Numbered from the stretch's first letter, positions 8,593-16,388 are shown. The stretch: 18,230 nt of DNA from Alphaproteobacteria bacterium UBA4588 (GCA_002387605.1 DGJU01000024.1:1-18230); one strand, 5' to 3'. Made by a program: numbers and translations. The notes: a model not told the origin generated them from the sequence alone.

Positions 8593-8600
8593 AATCGTAT

Positions 8601-8606
8601 CTCCTC
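8601..8606 (-). promoter_or_regulatory. Ribosome-binding site of nadK
   Basis: GAGGAG on the minus strand, 8 bases before the ATG at 8592. It decides the start: the same frame extends to 8670 but without a comparable Shine-Dalgarno sequence or family similarity in the extra 26 codons. Confidence 0.75.
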
Positions 8607-8688
8607 GAACAAGGTAGGAATAGGTAACATCAGGCCATAAGAAAATTGCAAATTCCACACAGTATTTCAACCATACTAACAGCTTTTG

Positions 8689-8718
8689 TTGGCAGTTATC
8701 TGGGTGAACTCATATATT
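8689..8718 (+). promoter_or_regulatory. Candidate sigma-70-type promoter for fdhD-mobA
   Basis: TTGGCA (8689-8694) and TATATT (8713-8718) are separated by 18 bases, each close to the -35 and -10 consensus. They lie 50-80 bases upstream of the chosen fdhD start in the divergent nadK/fdhD intergenic region. No FNR-type or other operator was recognised. The call rests on consensus matching alone. Confidence 0.35.
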
Positions 8719-8771
8719 TCAGGCTAATTAAAGCTTGCCCGCTCCTTGCCTTATGGCTGAGACTGCGAGTT

Positions 8772-9683
8772 ATGACAATCAAGAAACATAATATAGAAAA
8801 AGATATAGCAGCTATTGTGGTGCCAGAACCTGATGCTGAGGGGCTGACAACCTTGCTAGAGGGGGTTGATGCAACCGGTGCGCCGGCGGTATTGCCTGTG
8901 GTAACCGAGCGCCCGCTCACCATCTATCTGAACCGCCAGGAAATCGTTACCACCATGACAGTTGGTGACCAGCCGCAGGAAATGGCTGTTGGGTTTCTGT
9001 TTAATCAGAATATGCTGCTGAGCGCTGATGATATCAGCGCCATCGATTATGATGATGAGCTTGGTGTTGTTGTCGTGAGAACCGCACATGAAACTGATTT
9101 CGAAGATAAGTTGCAGAAAAAAATCAGGACATCAGGATGTGCCCAAGGTACCTTATATGGTGATATTATGACGCGGTTTGACGCTGTAAAACTGCCAGCT
9201 GAAGGCCGAATTTCAACCCGTCAGATTATCCAGCTCTCAAAAACTGTTAATATGATGCCAAGCTTGTATCTGAAAGCGGGCGCTATCCATGCATGTGTGC
9301 TGTGTTCAGGCGCAGAGCCGTTGATTTATTGCGAAGATATTGGCCGGCATAATGCGGCTGATAAGGTGGCGGGTTATATGCTGCTGTCTGAAATATCAGG
9401 TCATGACAAAGTCTTTTATACAACCGGCAGGCTTACCAGTGAAATGGTCATCAAGACGGTTTTGATGGATATACCAATTCTGATTTCGCGTTCTGGTTTT
9501 ACTGAAGCAGGAGTGCGGCTTGCCCGTCAAGCTGGCTTGACGCTTATCGGGCGGGCGCGTGGCAGTCGTTTTATTGCTCTGGCGGGTGCCGAGCGTATTG
9601 AATTTGATGCACCCGAACCAGACATGCTGGATGATGAAGAGCAGATGTCTGCCCAGCGCAAACTCTATGGGGCCAAAAGATGA
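8772..9683 (+). CDS. fdhD: FdhD, sulfurtransferase for formate dehydrogenase molybdenum cofactor
   Basis: Cytosolic factor that passes sulfur from a cysteine desulfurase to the bis-MGD molybdenum cofactor, needed for formate dehydrogenase activity. It has 303 residues from ATG 8772. The family blocks ERPLTIYLN, the catalytic loop SGCAQG with Cys123, EDIGRHNAADK, TTGRLTSEM and ISRSGFTEAG are present. The loop normally reads GCxxC; here the second Cys is replaced by Gly, while an additional pair Cys175/Cys178 (CVLC) lies further on. The frame is open up to 8646, but the extra 42 residues resemble no family sequence and the candidate promoter falls inside them; the Shine-Dalgarno at 8772 is weak. 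It overlaps mobA by 4 bases (ATGA). No formate dehydrogenase gene is visible. Confidence 0.93.
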   Translation: MTIKKHNIEKDIAAIVVPEPDAEGLTTLLEGVDATGAPAVLPVVTERPLTIYLNRQEIVTTMTVGDQPQEMAVGFLFNQNMLLSADDISAIDYDDELGVVVVRTAHETDFEDKLQKKIRTSGCAQGTLYGDIMTRFDAVKLPAEGRISTRQIIQLSKTVNMMPSLYLKAGAIHACVLCSGAEPLIYCEDIGRHNAADKVAGYMLLSEISGHDKVFYTTGRLTSEMVIKTVLMDIPILISRSGFTEAGVRLARQAGLTLIGRARGSRFIALAGAERIEFDAPEPDMLDDEEQMSAQRKLYGAKR

Positions 9684-9700
9684 CAGGCCAAAAGATGACA
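9671..9700 (+). repeat. Perfect 15-bp tandem duplication at the fdhD/mobA junction
   Basis: GGCCAAAAGATGACA occurs twice head to tail (9671-9685 and 9686-9700). The first copy carries the last codons and stop of fdhD and the first ATG of mobA. The second copy gives a second in-frame mobA ATG at 9695. Since 15 is a multiple of three, the mobA frame is preserved. Confidence 0.97.
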
Positions 9701-10324
9701 GTTAAGCCACATTGCGAGGCAACTGCCATTTGTTTTCTGGCAGGCGGTCAGGCCCGCAGAATGGGCGGCGGTGACAAAGCTTTGATTGATATTGGGGGGC
9801 AATCTATTCTGGCGCGGCAGATAGCAGCAACCAGCCAGCATCCTGTGCGCTTTATCAATTCTCATGGGCCAAAAGATAGGTTTTCTGATTATGGCCTGCC
9901 GGTTATTCCGGACTATATTGATGGCTTCCTTGGCCCTCTTGCTGGCATCGTAACAGGGCTTGAATATCTCGCCCAGCATCATAAAGAAATAGATTGGATG
10001 GTGTCTTGTGCAACTGATATTCCGTTTTTGCCGCAGACATTAGCCGAGGCCCTGCATATGGCGGTGGCACAAGAGCAGGCAGATATGGCAACCGCCCGGT
10101 CTGCTGGGCGAACACATCCTGTCTGTAGTCTATGGCCGGTGCATCTTGCCGCAGCTTTGCGGGATGCGCTTCTGGGCGAGGATATTCGCAAAATAGATAG
10201 ATTTACGGCGCGCTATCATGTTGCCTATGCTGACTTTGACGTAGCGCCTGATCCCTTCATGAACGTCAATAGACCTGAAGATATTGCCGCCGCGCTTCTG
10301 CGGATAGCTGATGATGAAAGATAA
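9680..10324 (+). CDS. mobA: MobA, molybdenum cofactor guanylyltransferase
   Basis: Cytosolic enzyme that transfers GMP from GTP to Mo-molybdopterin, giving the guanine dinucleotide cofactor used by formate dehydrogenase and DMSO-reductase-family enzymes. It has 214 residues from ATG 9680. The nucleotide-binding signature LAGGQARRMGGGDKAL begins at Leu20. The metal-binding region is SCATDIPFLP, and the C-terminal NVNRPEDIAAA is the usual MobA ending. Two starts (9680 and 9695) lie in identical sequence context because of the 15-bp duplication; the shorter product would lack only MTGQK. Adjacency to fdhD makes a two-gene cofactor-maturation operon. Confidence 0.93.
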   Translation: MTGQKMTVKPHCEATAICFLAGGQARRMGGGDKALIDIGGQSILARQIAATSQHPVRFINSHGPKDRFSDYGLPVIPDYIDGFLGPLAGIVTGLEYLAQHHKEIDWMVSCATDIPFLPQTLAEALHMAVAQEQADMATARSAGRTHPVCSLWPVHLAAALRDALLGEDIRKIDRFTARYHVAYADFDVAPDPFMNVNRPEDIAAALLRIADDER

Positions 10325-10411
10325 CTTCTTCTTTGGTTATAAAACTGATAATAAAGCGGGGTAGCGTACACTGCGCTTGTGCGGTGAGGACAGGATAGGG
10401 TTTTTAGGATT

Positions 10412-11350
10412 ATGGCAGCAGATAAGCTGACAGCGATTTCAGAAATGTTTCGCGTCTATCATAGCGCTCTTGATGTATTGGAAAGCCGTCTTGATGGCGC
10501 GTTTGATGCGGCTGTTTCGGCGATTGCGGATCATGATGGTACTGTGATTGTTTGTGGTATGGGAAAGTCTGGACTGGTCGGGCGGAAAATTTCTGCCACG
10601 CTTTCTAGTACCGGAACACCGTCTGTCTTTCTGCATCCTGCTGAAGCGATGCATGGTGATCTAGGGATTGTTCGCGAGAAGGATATTGTCATTCTGATCT
10701 CTCATTCTGGCGAGACAGATGAAGTTGTCCATTTGCTGCCCGCATTCCAACGCCGCAACGTCACCTTAATCGCATTAGTGGGCCGGCCTGCTTCGTCTCT
10801 TGGCCGGGCTGCTGATATTGTTTTGAACGCCGCTATTGATAAAGAAGCCTGTCCCCTTAATCTGGCGCCAACAACCTCAACCTTAACAGCTCTTGTTGTT
10901 GGCGATGCTTTGGCTATCGCGCTAATGGATAAGCGCGGCTTTAAGGCAGAAGATTTTGCAAAGACACATCCAGGCGGTAAGCTTGGCAAGAAACTGCTGA
11001 CACGTGTTAGTGATCATATGCAAAAGGATGCCCTGCCATTTGTTGCTGCTGACGCGCTGATGTCTGACGTTATTGTTGCAATGACCAAAGGCAGGCTAGG
11101 TCTGGCTCTGGTTGGCGATGCCGAAAATCTGGACGGTGTTATTACTGATGGTGATTTGCGCCGGATGCTTGTTGATGGCCGTGATTTATCACGCTGTGTT
11201 GCCCGCGATATTATGAGTGCTACGCCGCTTACGATTCAGCCTGATGTGAATTTTGGAGAGGCCGAAGAAAAAATGACAGAAGCGCGCGTTCAGTGCCTTA
11301 TTGTGATGGATGAGGCGCAAAGAGTATGCGGTGTCATTCAGATATTCTAG
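10412..11350 (+). CDS. kdsD: D-arabinose-5-phosphate isomerase (KdsD/KpsF/GutQ family)
   Basis: Interconverts D-ribulose-5-phosphate and D-arabinose-5-phosphate, the first step towards Kdo of lipopolysaccharide. It has 312 residues: an SIS domain (about 35-170) with GMGKSG at 49-54, the LHPAEAMHGDLG block and SHSGETDE; then KTHPGGKLGKK with His186, matching the catalytic His193 of E. coli KdsD; then two CBS domains (about 200-312). The protein stops at GVIQIF, about 12 residues short of typical members, whose last CBS motif continues with an HDLLRAG-like tail. Reading on in another frame from 11341 gives 14 more residues and a stop overlapping the queA start. The ribosome-binding site is unclear. 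The 87 bases after mobA hold a short hairpin (10369-10386) but no recognised terminator. Confidence 0.92.
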   Translation: MAADKLTAISEMFRVYHSALDVLESRLDGAFDAAVSAIADHDGTVIVCGMGKSGLVGRKISATLSSTGTPSVFLHPAEAMHGDLGIVREKDIVILISHSGETDEVVHLLPAFQRRNVTLIALVGRPASSLGRAADIVLNAAIDKEACPLNLAPTTSTLTALVVGDALAIALMDKRGFKAEDFAKTHPGGKLGKKLLTRVSDHMQKDALPFVAADALMSDVIVAMTKGRLGLALVGDAENLDGVITDGDLRRMLVDGRDLSRCVARDIMSATPLTIQPDVNFGEAEEKMTEARVQCLIVMDEAQRVCGVIQIF

Positions 11351-11381
11351 CTGACCTGCAGACCATGACGGTTTTTCTCTT

Positions 11382-12473
11382 ATGACAGAACTTTTGCAAG
11401 ATTACGATTATGTCCTGCCGCCGGACTCTATTGCGCAGGTGCCCGCATCTCCGCGCGATACAGCCAAGATGCTTGATTGTTCAGGTGCAATATTACAAGA
11501 CAGGCAGATATGCGATCTGCCAGATATAGTACGGCCGGGTGACCTTATTATTGTGAATGATACCCGTGTCTTGCGGGCACAGCTGACAGGCTATCGCGGG
11601 ATAGGAAAAATACGTTTTACGTTGCATAAACGGGCCTCGGATTCTGTTTGGCATGCGTTTGCTAAACCAGCAAAAAAATGTACCCCCGGAACAGAAATCA
11701 GATTTTCGGACGACCTCCATGCCACCATCATAGATAAGCATGAAGATGGCGAAGTTGTTTTGTCTTTTTCCTGCCATGGTGAGGCGCTTGATGAGGCAAT
11801 AGATGCAACCGGCCAAATGCCATTGCCGCCCTATATCAAGCGCGCTGAGGGCGGTGATGCAGAGGATACGCTGAGCTACCAGACCATGTTTGCCGATAAA
11901 AAAGGCGCCGTTGCAGCGCCAACGGCTGGCCTGCATTTCACCCCAGAGCTGAAAGACAGGCTTCTAGCCGCAGGTGCAGTGTTTGCCCATGTTACCTTGC
12001 ATGTTGGGGCAGGCACGTTTCTGCCGGTAAAAGTAGATAAGCTGTCCGATCATAAAATGCATTCAGAATGGGGACAGGTAAGCGCAGAGACCGCAGCTGC
12101 GATTAACGCTGCCAAAGCTGAGGGCCGGCGCATCATTGCCATTGGTACGACAGCAATGCGGATATTAGAAGCTGCCTATCAAGCGTCCAATAAGCAGGCT
12201 GATGCCGCAAGCAACCAAAAGTATTTTCTTGCCCCCTTTTCAGGTGAGACAGATATTTTTATCACGCCGGGCTATGTTTTTGGCGTATGTGATATGCTAC
12301 TCACAAATTTTCATTTGCCTAAATCAACGCTCTTGATGCTGATCAGTGCGTTTTATGGCTTTGATGACGTCAGGGCGGCATATCAGCATGCCCTGTCTCA
12401 TCATTACCGATTTTTCAGTTATGGGGATGCATGCCTTCTTGCGTGCCGGACAAACGGAGATAAAGATGGCTGA
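11382..12473 (+). CDS. queA: QueA, S-adenosylmethionine:tRNA ribosyltransferase-isomerase
   Basis: Transfers and rearranges the ribosyl part of S-adenosylmethionine onto preQ1-modified tRNA, giving epoxyqueuosine at wobble position 34. It has 363 residues, normal size. The N-terminal block LPPDSIAQVPASPRDTAKML, the NDTRVLRAQL strand, PLPPYIKR and the strongly conserved AAPTAGLHFT (His185) are present, as is the C-terminal NFHLPKSTLLMLISAF. The ATG at 11382 is 31 bases after the kdsD stop; no preQ1 riboswitch fits in that gap. It overlaps tgt by 8 bases. Confidence 0.97.
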   Translation: MTELLQDYDYVLPPDSIAQVPASPRDTAKMLDCSGAILQDRQICDLPDIVRPGDLIIVNDTRVLRAQLTGYRGIGKIRFTLHKRASDSVWHAFAKPAKKCTPGTEIRFSDDLHATIIDKHEDGEVVLSFSCHGEALDEAIDATGQMPLPPYIKRAEGGDAEDTLSYQTMFADKKGAVAAPTAGLHFTPELKDRLLAAGAVFAHVTLHVGAGTFLPVKVDKLSDHKMHSEWGQVSAETAAAINAAKAEGRRIIAIGTTAMRILEAAYQASNKQADAASNQKYFLAPFSGETDIFITPGYVFGVCDMLLTNFHLPKSTLLMLISAFYGFDDVRAAYQHALSHHYRFFSYGDACLLACRTNGDKDG

Positions 12474-13611
12474 TACAGCTGACCGACCAGATTTTGGATT
12501 TTCGCTTCTGGCGCGCGATGGTCAGGCGCGGCGCGGTGTTGTGCGCACAGCATGGGGCGATGTGGATACACCTGCCTTCATGCCAGTAGGAACAGCTGCC
12601 TCTGTCAAAGCAATGATGCCTAATGACGTTAAAGGGACTGGTGCACAAATCATTCTCTCCAATACCTATCATTTGATGCTGCGTCCGGGGGCTGAGCGCG
12701 TTGAGCGTCTTGGCGGCGTTCGCAAGCTAATGGGGTGGGACGGCCCGCTGCTCACAGATTCAGGCGGCTTCCAAGTGATGTCTCTTGGTCCGTTGCGGAA
12801 AATTGATGAAACAGGGGTAACATTCAAATCGCATTTGGATGGCAGTCAGCATATTCTGACTCCCGAAATCTCAACTGACATCCAGTTCAAACTCGATGCA
12901 ACCATCACGATGGCGTTTGATGAATGCACGCCCTATCCCTGCACTGAGCAGGAAGCTGAGGAGTCGATGAAGCTGTCGATGCGCTGGGCAGAACGCTCAC
13001 GCTCAGCCTTTGTGGCGCGCACAGGTTATGGCCAGTTTGGTATTGTTCAGGGATCGGTATTTCCCCATCTTCGCAAACGCTCCATTGAGGCGCTTACAGA
13101 TATCGGCTTTGAAGGGTATGCGGTTGGCGGGCTGGCTGTTGGCGAGGGTCAGGAGTTGATGTTTACAACGCTTGAAGATACCACTCCGCATCTTCCCGAG
13201 GTAGCGCCGCGTTATCTGATGGGTGTTGGCAAGCCAGCTGATATTGTTGGCGCTGTGATGCGCGGTATTGATATGTTTGATTGCGTTCTGCCCACCCGTT
13301 CTGGGCGAACGGCACAAGGTTTTACCCGCCGCGGCGCTGTTAATCTGCGTAATGCGCGGCATAGCGAAGATATGCGCCCCCTTGATGCTGAATGTGCCTG
13401 TCCTGCCTGTACCAGCTTTAGCCGCGCCTATCTGCATCATTTATTTCGGGCTGATGAAGTGCAGGGTCTTATGTTGCTGACATGGCATAATCTGACATAT
13501 TATCAGGATTTGATGAAGGGACTCAGGCAGGCCATAAGCGAAGGCGGACTTACTGCCTTTGCTGAGGCGTTTCATGCCCGTCAGGCTGAAGGGGATATTG
13601 AGCCATTATAG
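12466..13611 (+). CDS. tgt: tRNA-guanine transglycosylase
   Basis: Exchanges guanine 34 of GUN-anticodon tRNAs for preQ1. It has 381 residues. The catalytic aspartates are Asp98 in DSGGFQVMSL and Asp272 in DCVLPTRSGR. The zinc site is Cys310, Cys312, Cys315 and His341, the same spacing as the Zymomonas enzyme. The substrate-binding GYAVGGLAVGE is also present. The ATG at 12466 is chosen because GGAGA at 12456-12460 precedes it by 5 bases and the protein starts as homologues do; the frame is open to 12346 but that part overlaps queA coding sequence. It lies between queA and queG, so the tRNA-bound queuosine steps are all in one operon. Confidence 0.98.
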   Translation: MADTADRPDFGFSLLARDGQARRGVVRTAWGDVDTPAFMPVGTAASVKAMMPNDVKGTGAQIILSNTYHLMLRPGAERVERLGGVRKLMGWDGPLLTDSGGFQVMSLGPLRKIDETGVTFKSHLDGSQHILTPEISTDIQFKLDATITMAFDECTPYPCTEQEAEESMKLSMRWAERSRSAFVARTGYGQFGIVQGSVFPHLRKRSIEALTDIGFEGYAVGGLAVGEGQELMFTTLEDTTPHLPEVAPRYLMGVGKPADIVGAVMRGIDMFDCVLPTRSGRTAQGFTRRGAVNLRNARHSEDMRPLDAECACPACTSFSRAYLHHLFRADEVQGLMLLTWHNLTYYQDLMKGLRQAISEGGLTAFAEAFHARQAEGDIEPL

Positions 13612-13679
13612 ACCTGCTTACATCAGCAGATAAAATATCTGCCTGGCTGAAAACAGACGCATCACACTATGGCTTTGAT

Positions 13680-14744
13680 GTGATGGGTGTGACCGATGCG
13701 CAGCTAACAGATGCGCGGGCAGGGGCGTTAGACGAGTTTGTGGAAGCTGGCTATCATGGCGAGATGGGCTGGATGGCACAGACAAGTGAGCGGCGCAAAA
13801 ATCCGCGCACGCTGTGGGCTGATGCACAAAGCGTTATCATGCTTGGCTGTAATTATGGACCAGACCATAACCCGCTTGATAGTCTGAAACAGCGCGCCAG
13901 CGGTAATGTGTCAGTCTATGCGCGTGGGCGTGATTATCATGATGTCCTGAAGGGCCGCTTAAAACAGATTGCCAGCCGCCTTGCTGCCCGTACAGGCTGG
14001 CAGGTGAAGGTTTTTGTTGATACAGCGCCCTTAATGGAAAAGCCGCTTGCGGCGGCGGCGGGTATTGGCTGGCAAGGCAAGCACACAAATCTTGTCTCGC
14101 GTGACTATGGCTCATGGCTTTTTTTGGGGGCAATTGTAACCGATGGCAGGCTTGTAGCAGATACGCCCTCCACCGATAGCTGTGGTAGTTGTACAGCTTG
14201 TCTTGATATTTGCCCCACAAAGGCATTCCCTGCGCCCTACAAGCTGGATGCACGGCGCTGTATATCCTATCTTACCATTGAGTTCTCAGGCCATATCCCG
14301 CGCGATTTCAGGCACAGCATGGGAAATAGAATATTTGGCTGTGATGACTGTCTTGCTGTCTGCCCATGGAATAAATTTGCGGCGGCATCAGCTGAATTAA
14401 AATTTGCCAGCCGGACAGAAACAGATATGCCCTCCCTTAGCTGGTTATTATCGCTGGACGAGCCGGCATTTAGAACAGCTTTTGCTGGCTCTCCCGTGCG
14501 GCGCACCGGATATATAAAAATGATGCGGAATTGCCTAATTGCAGCTGGCAATTCTGGTGATAAAGACCTTGCCGGCACTGTTTCTGGCTTTCTTACTCAT
14601 TCCGATGCCCGCCTGCGGGCAATGGCAGTCTGGGCGCTTGGCGCGCTATTACCGGCAGAACAGCTATTGGCGTTGCGAAGTGAGACAGAAACTGATGATG
14701 ATGTTGTAGCTGAATGGGAGGCAGTTTTTCCCGCTGCTCTCTAA
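13680..14744 (+). CDS. queG: QueG, epoxyqueuosine reductase (start uncertain)
   Basis: Cobalamin- and Fe-S-dependent reductase making queuosine from epoxyqueuosine in tRNA. The two [4Fe-4S] motifs, counted from 13680, are Cys168/171/174 with Cys178, and Cys221/224/228, inside the typical LDARRCISYLTIE and GNRIFGCDDC blocks. HEAT-like repeats fill the C-terminal 100 residues. Coordinates use the first canonical start, GTG 13680 (ATG 13683 follows), but neither has a Shine-Dalgarno, and the conserved N-terminal helix and GFDVMGV motif begin upstream: the frame is open from 13602 and encodes about 25 plausible residues. An ATT at 13605, 10 bases after AAGGGG, would give 379 residues, the size of E. 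coli QueG. The product is likely longer than listed. Confidence 0.93.
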   Translation: MMGVTDAQLTDARAGALDEFVEAGYHGEMGWMAQTSERRKNPRTLWADAQSVIMLGCNYGPDHNPLDSLKQRASGNVSVYARGRDYHDVLKGRLKQIASRLAARTGWQVKVFVDTAPLMEKPLAAAAGIGWQGKHTNLVSRDYGSWLFLGAIVTDGRLVADTPSTDSCGSCTACLDICPTKAFPAPYKLDARRCISYLTIEFSGHIPRDFRHSMGNRIFGCDDCLAVCPWNKFAAASAELKFASRTETDMPSLSWLLSLDEPAFRTAFAGSPVRRTGYIKMMRNCLIAAGNSGDKDLAGTVSGFLTHSDARLRAMAVWALGALLPAEQLLALRSETETDDDVVAEWEAVFPAAL

Positions 14745-14775
14745 CGCCTTTATTCTGCCAACCGAACTGCACAAA

Positions 14776-14808
14776 AAACCCCGCTTTCTGCATAAGAAAG
14801 CGGGGTTT
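14776..14808. terminator. Strong bidirectional intrinsic terminator between queG and amt
   Basis: The inverted repeat AAACCCCGCTTTCT (14776-14789) and AGAAAGCGGGGTTT (14795-14808) is perfect over 14 bp with a 5-base loop. An A-run precedes it and T-rich sequence follows, so it can end transcription of kdsD-queA-tgt-queG from the left and of amt from the right. Confidence 0.92.
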
Positions 14809-14830
14809 AATTATCGCTTATTGAAGCTGA

Positions 14831-16114
14831 CTAGCTGTTATGATAGCCCCGCTCGCCATGCTGGGTCAGGTCAAGACCTTCTGTTTCAGCATCGCTGTCA
14901 ACACGCAAGCCGCCACATACCGCAGCAATCTTGAAGATAATATAGCTCGCAATCGCTGTCCAAAGAACAGTAATGCCAATACTTGCTGCTTGAACACCAA
15001 GCTGGCTTGAGATTGTTACACCCTCGCCAAGGCCAGCACCCGAAAAGGTCTCTGTTGCAAGAACAGCTACCAGCAAGCTTCCCAAAACACCGCCAACGCC
15101 GTGGACAGCAAACACATCAAGCGAGTCGTCAATTTGAAGCTTGCCACGAATGAAATCTACAGCCACATAACAGACATATCCGCCCGCAAGACCAAGGATG
15201 ATACCGCCCGGCACGCCGATAAAGCCAGATGCTGGTGTCACAGTTGCAAGACCCGCAACCATACCTGTTACCATGCCAACAACTGATGGACGGCCGAATT
15301 TCCGCCATTCAATGAACATCCACACAAGCGAGGCAACAGCTGCTGAAATATGCGTCACAAGAAGGGCCATTGCAGCGCCCTGACCAGCAGCAAGCGCCGA
15401 GCCGCCATTAAAGCCAAACCAGCCAACCCAGAGCATAGACGCGCCAAGCATTGTTAGAATGGGGCTATGCGGAGGGTGGATGGAAGAGGGGAAGCCTTTG
15501 CGTTTGCCAATAACAAGCGCTGCAACAAGCGCAGCTGTTCCGGCTGTTGCGTGAACGACAATACCGCCCGCAAAGTCCAAGACGCCCCAGCTAGCCATAA
15601 TGCCGCCGCCCCAAACCCAATGGGTAACAGGCGCATAAACAACAAGCAGCCACAGGCCTGAGAAAATCAGCACAGCTGAGAATTTAATACGCTCAACATA
15701 GGCGCCAATCACCAAGGCTGGGGTGATAATAGCAAAGGTCATCTGAAAGGCAGCAAACAGAGATTCAGGTATTGTTCCGGTAAGAGATTCTGTGGTGATA
15801 GCGCTCATCATCAGATTGCTCAAATCGCCAATCCATGCCCCGCCGCCAGAAAAGGCAAGGCTGTAGCCTGCGATAACCCATAGAACTGAACATAAGCAAG
15901 CGATAGCAAAATGATGCATCAGGACTGACAGAATGTTTTTAGACTGAACAAGCCCAGCATAAAACAACGCAAGGCCCGGAAGTGTCATGAAAAGAACAAG
16001 TGCTGTTGATGTTAAAATCCAAGCGGTATCTCCGCTATCAACAGATGCAAACGCAAGAGAAGGCGCGCACAACGCTCCTATAAAGGCAGCGGCGCCCCGT
16101 GCAAAATTAGACAT
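14831..16114 (-). CDS. amt: Ammonium transporter of the Amt family
   Basis: Inner-membrane ammonium channel/transporter, expected trimer with 11 transmembrane helices. It has 427 residues from the chosen start. Residues 1-24 look like a signal peptide, as in E. coli AmtB. Conserved elements are the TALVLFMTLPGLALFYAGL helix, Phe of AAFQMTF, Trp of HWVWGGG, Asp and first pore His in LDFAGGIVVHATAG, WFGFNGGS, and the second pore His in FAVHGVGG. The tail GLDLTQHGERGY matches the GlnK-binding end of AmtB, so PII control is likely, yet no glnK is adjacent on the visible side or downstream. The ATG at 16114 is preferred over 16126 because GGGGA lies 5 bases before it. It appears monocistronic. Confidence 0.96.
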   Translation of the reverse strand: MSNFARGAAAFIGALCAPSLAFASVDSGDTAWILTSTALVLFMTLPGLALFYAGLVQSKNILSVLMHHFAIACLCSVLWVIAGYSLAFSGGGAWIGDLSNLMMSAITTESLTGTIPESLFAAFQMTFAIITPALVIGAYVERIKFSAVLIFSGLWLLVVYAPVTHWVWGGGIMASWGVLDFAGGIVVHATAGTAALVAALVIGKRKGFPSSIHPPHSPILTMLGASMLWVGWFGFNGGSALAAGQGAAMALLVTHISAAVASLVWMFIEWRKFGRPSVVGMVTGMVAGLATVTPASGFIGVPGGIILGLAGGYVCYVAVDFIRGKLQIDDSLDVFAVHGVGGVLGSLLVAVLATETFSGAGLGEGVTISSQLGVQAASIGITVLWTAIASYIIFKIAAVCGGLRVDSDAETEGLDLTQHGERGYHNS

Positions 16115-16119
16115 AAAAA

Positions 16120-16124
16120 TCCCC
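16120..16124 (-). promoter_or_regulatory. Ribosome-binding site deciding the amt start
   Basis: GGGGA on the minus strand, 5 bases before ATG 16114. The alternative ATG at 16126 overlaps this sequence and has no purine-rich stretch upstream. Confidence 0.7.
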
Positions 16125-16388
16125 ATTTTTAGTAGAAGTCAAATGCAGCGGCCCAGTGTAGTCAAAATTAGTCTATTGGCTAGAAACAGATAATTTTATG
16201 GGCAGATTCATTAATTTTGATTAAAAATTAGCCATTTAATTAATAAATGCTTAAATTAAGGGCGAAAAAATCTCTTCACTCTTCTTTTTTGGGTTCTGTT
16301 GGGCGCTGATATCGTTTTTGACATGCCATAAATAGCTATTCTTGCCGTATGATTGAGCGCAGACTGATGTCAGTAAAATAGATAATCT

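Noticed and set aside
8646..8771. N-terminal extension of FdhD by 42 residues
   Set aside because: The stretch has no family similarity, covers the best promoter candidate and has no ribosome-binding site; ATG 8772 is preferred.
10369..10386. Hairpin upstream of kdsD as a terminator or riboswitch
   Set aside because: A 6-bp stem with one G-T pair and no T-run; not distinguishable from chance.
11351..11381. preQ1 riboswitch before queA
   Set aside because: Only 31 bases separate kdsD and queA and no aptamer-like pseudoknot can be drawn.
12346..12465. Longer tgt start within queA
   Set aside because: It lies wholly in queA coding sequence, lacks Tgt similarity, and a good GGAGA precedes ATG 12466.
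14041..14061. GCGGCGGCGGCG run in queG as a repeat element
   Set aside because: It encodes a short alanine run in the conserved region around residue 125 and is explained by codon use.
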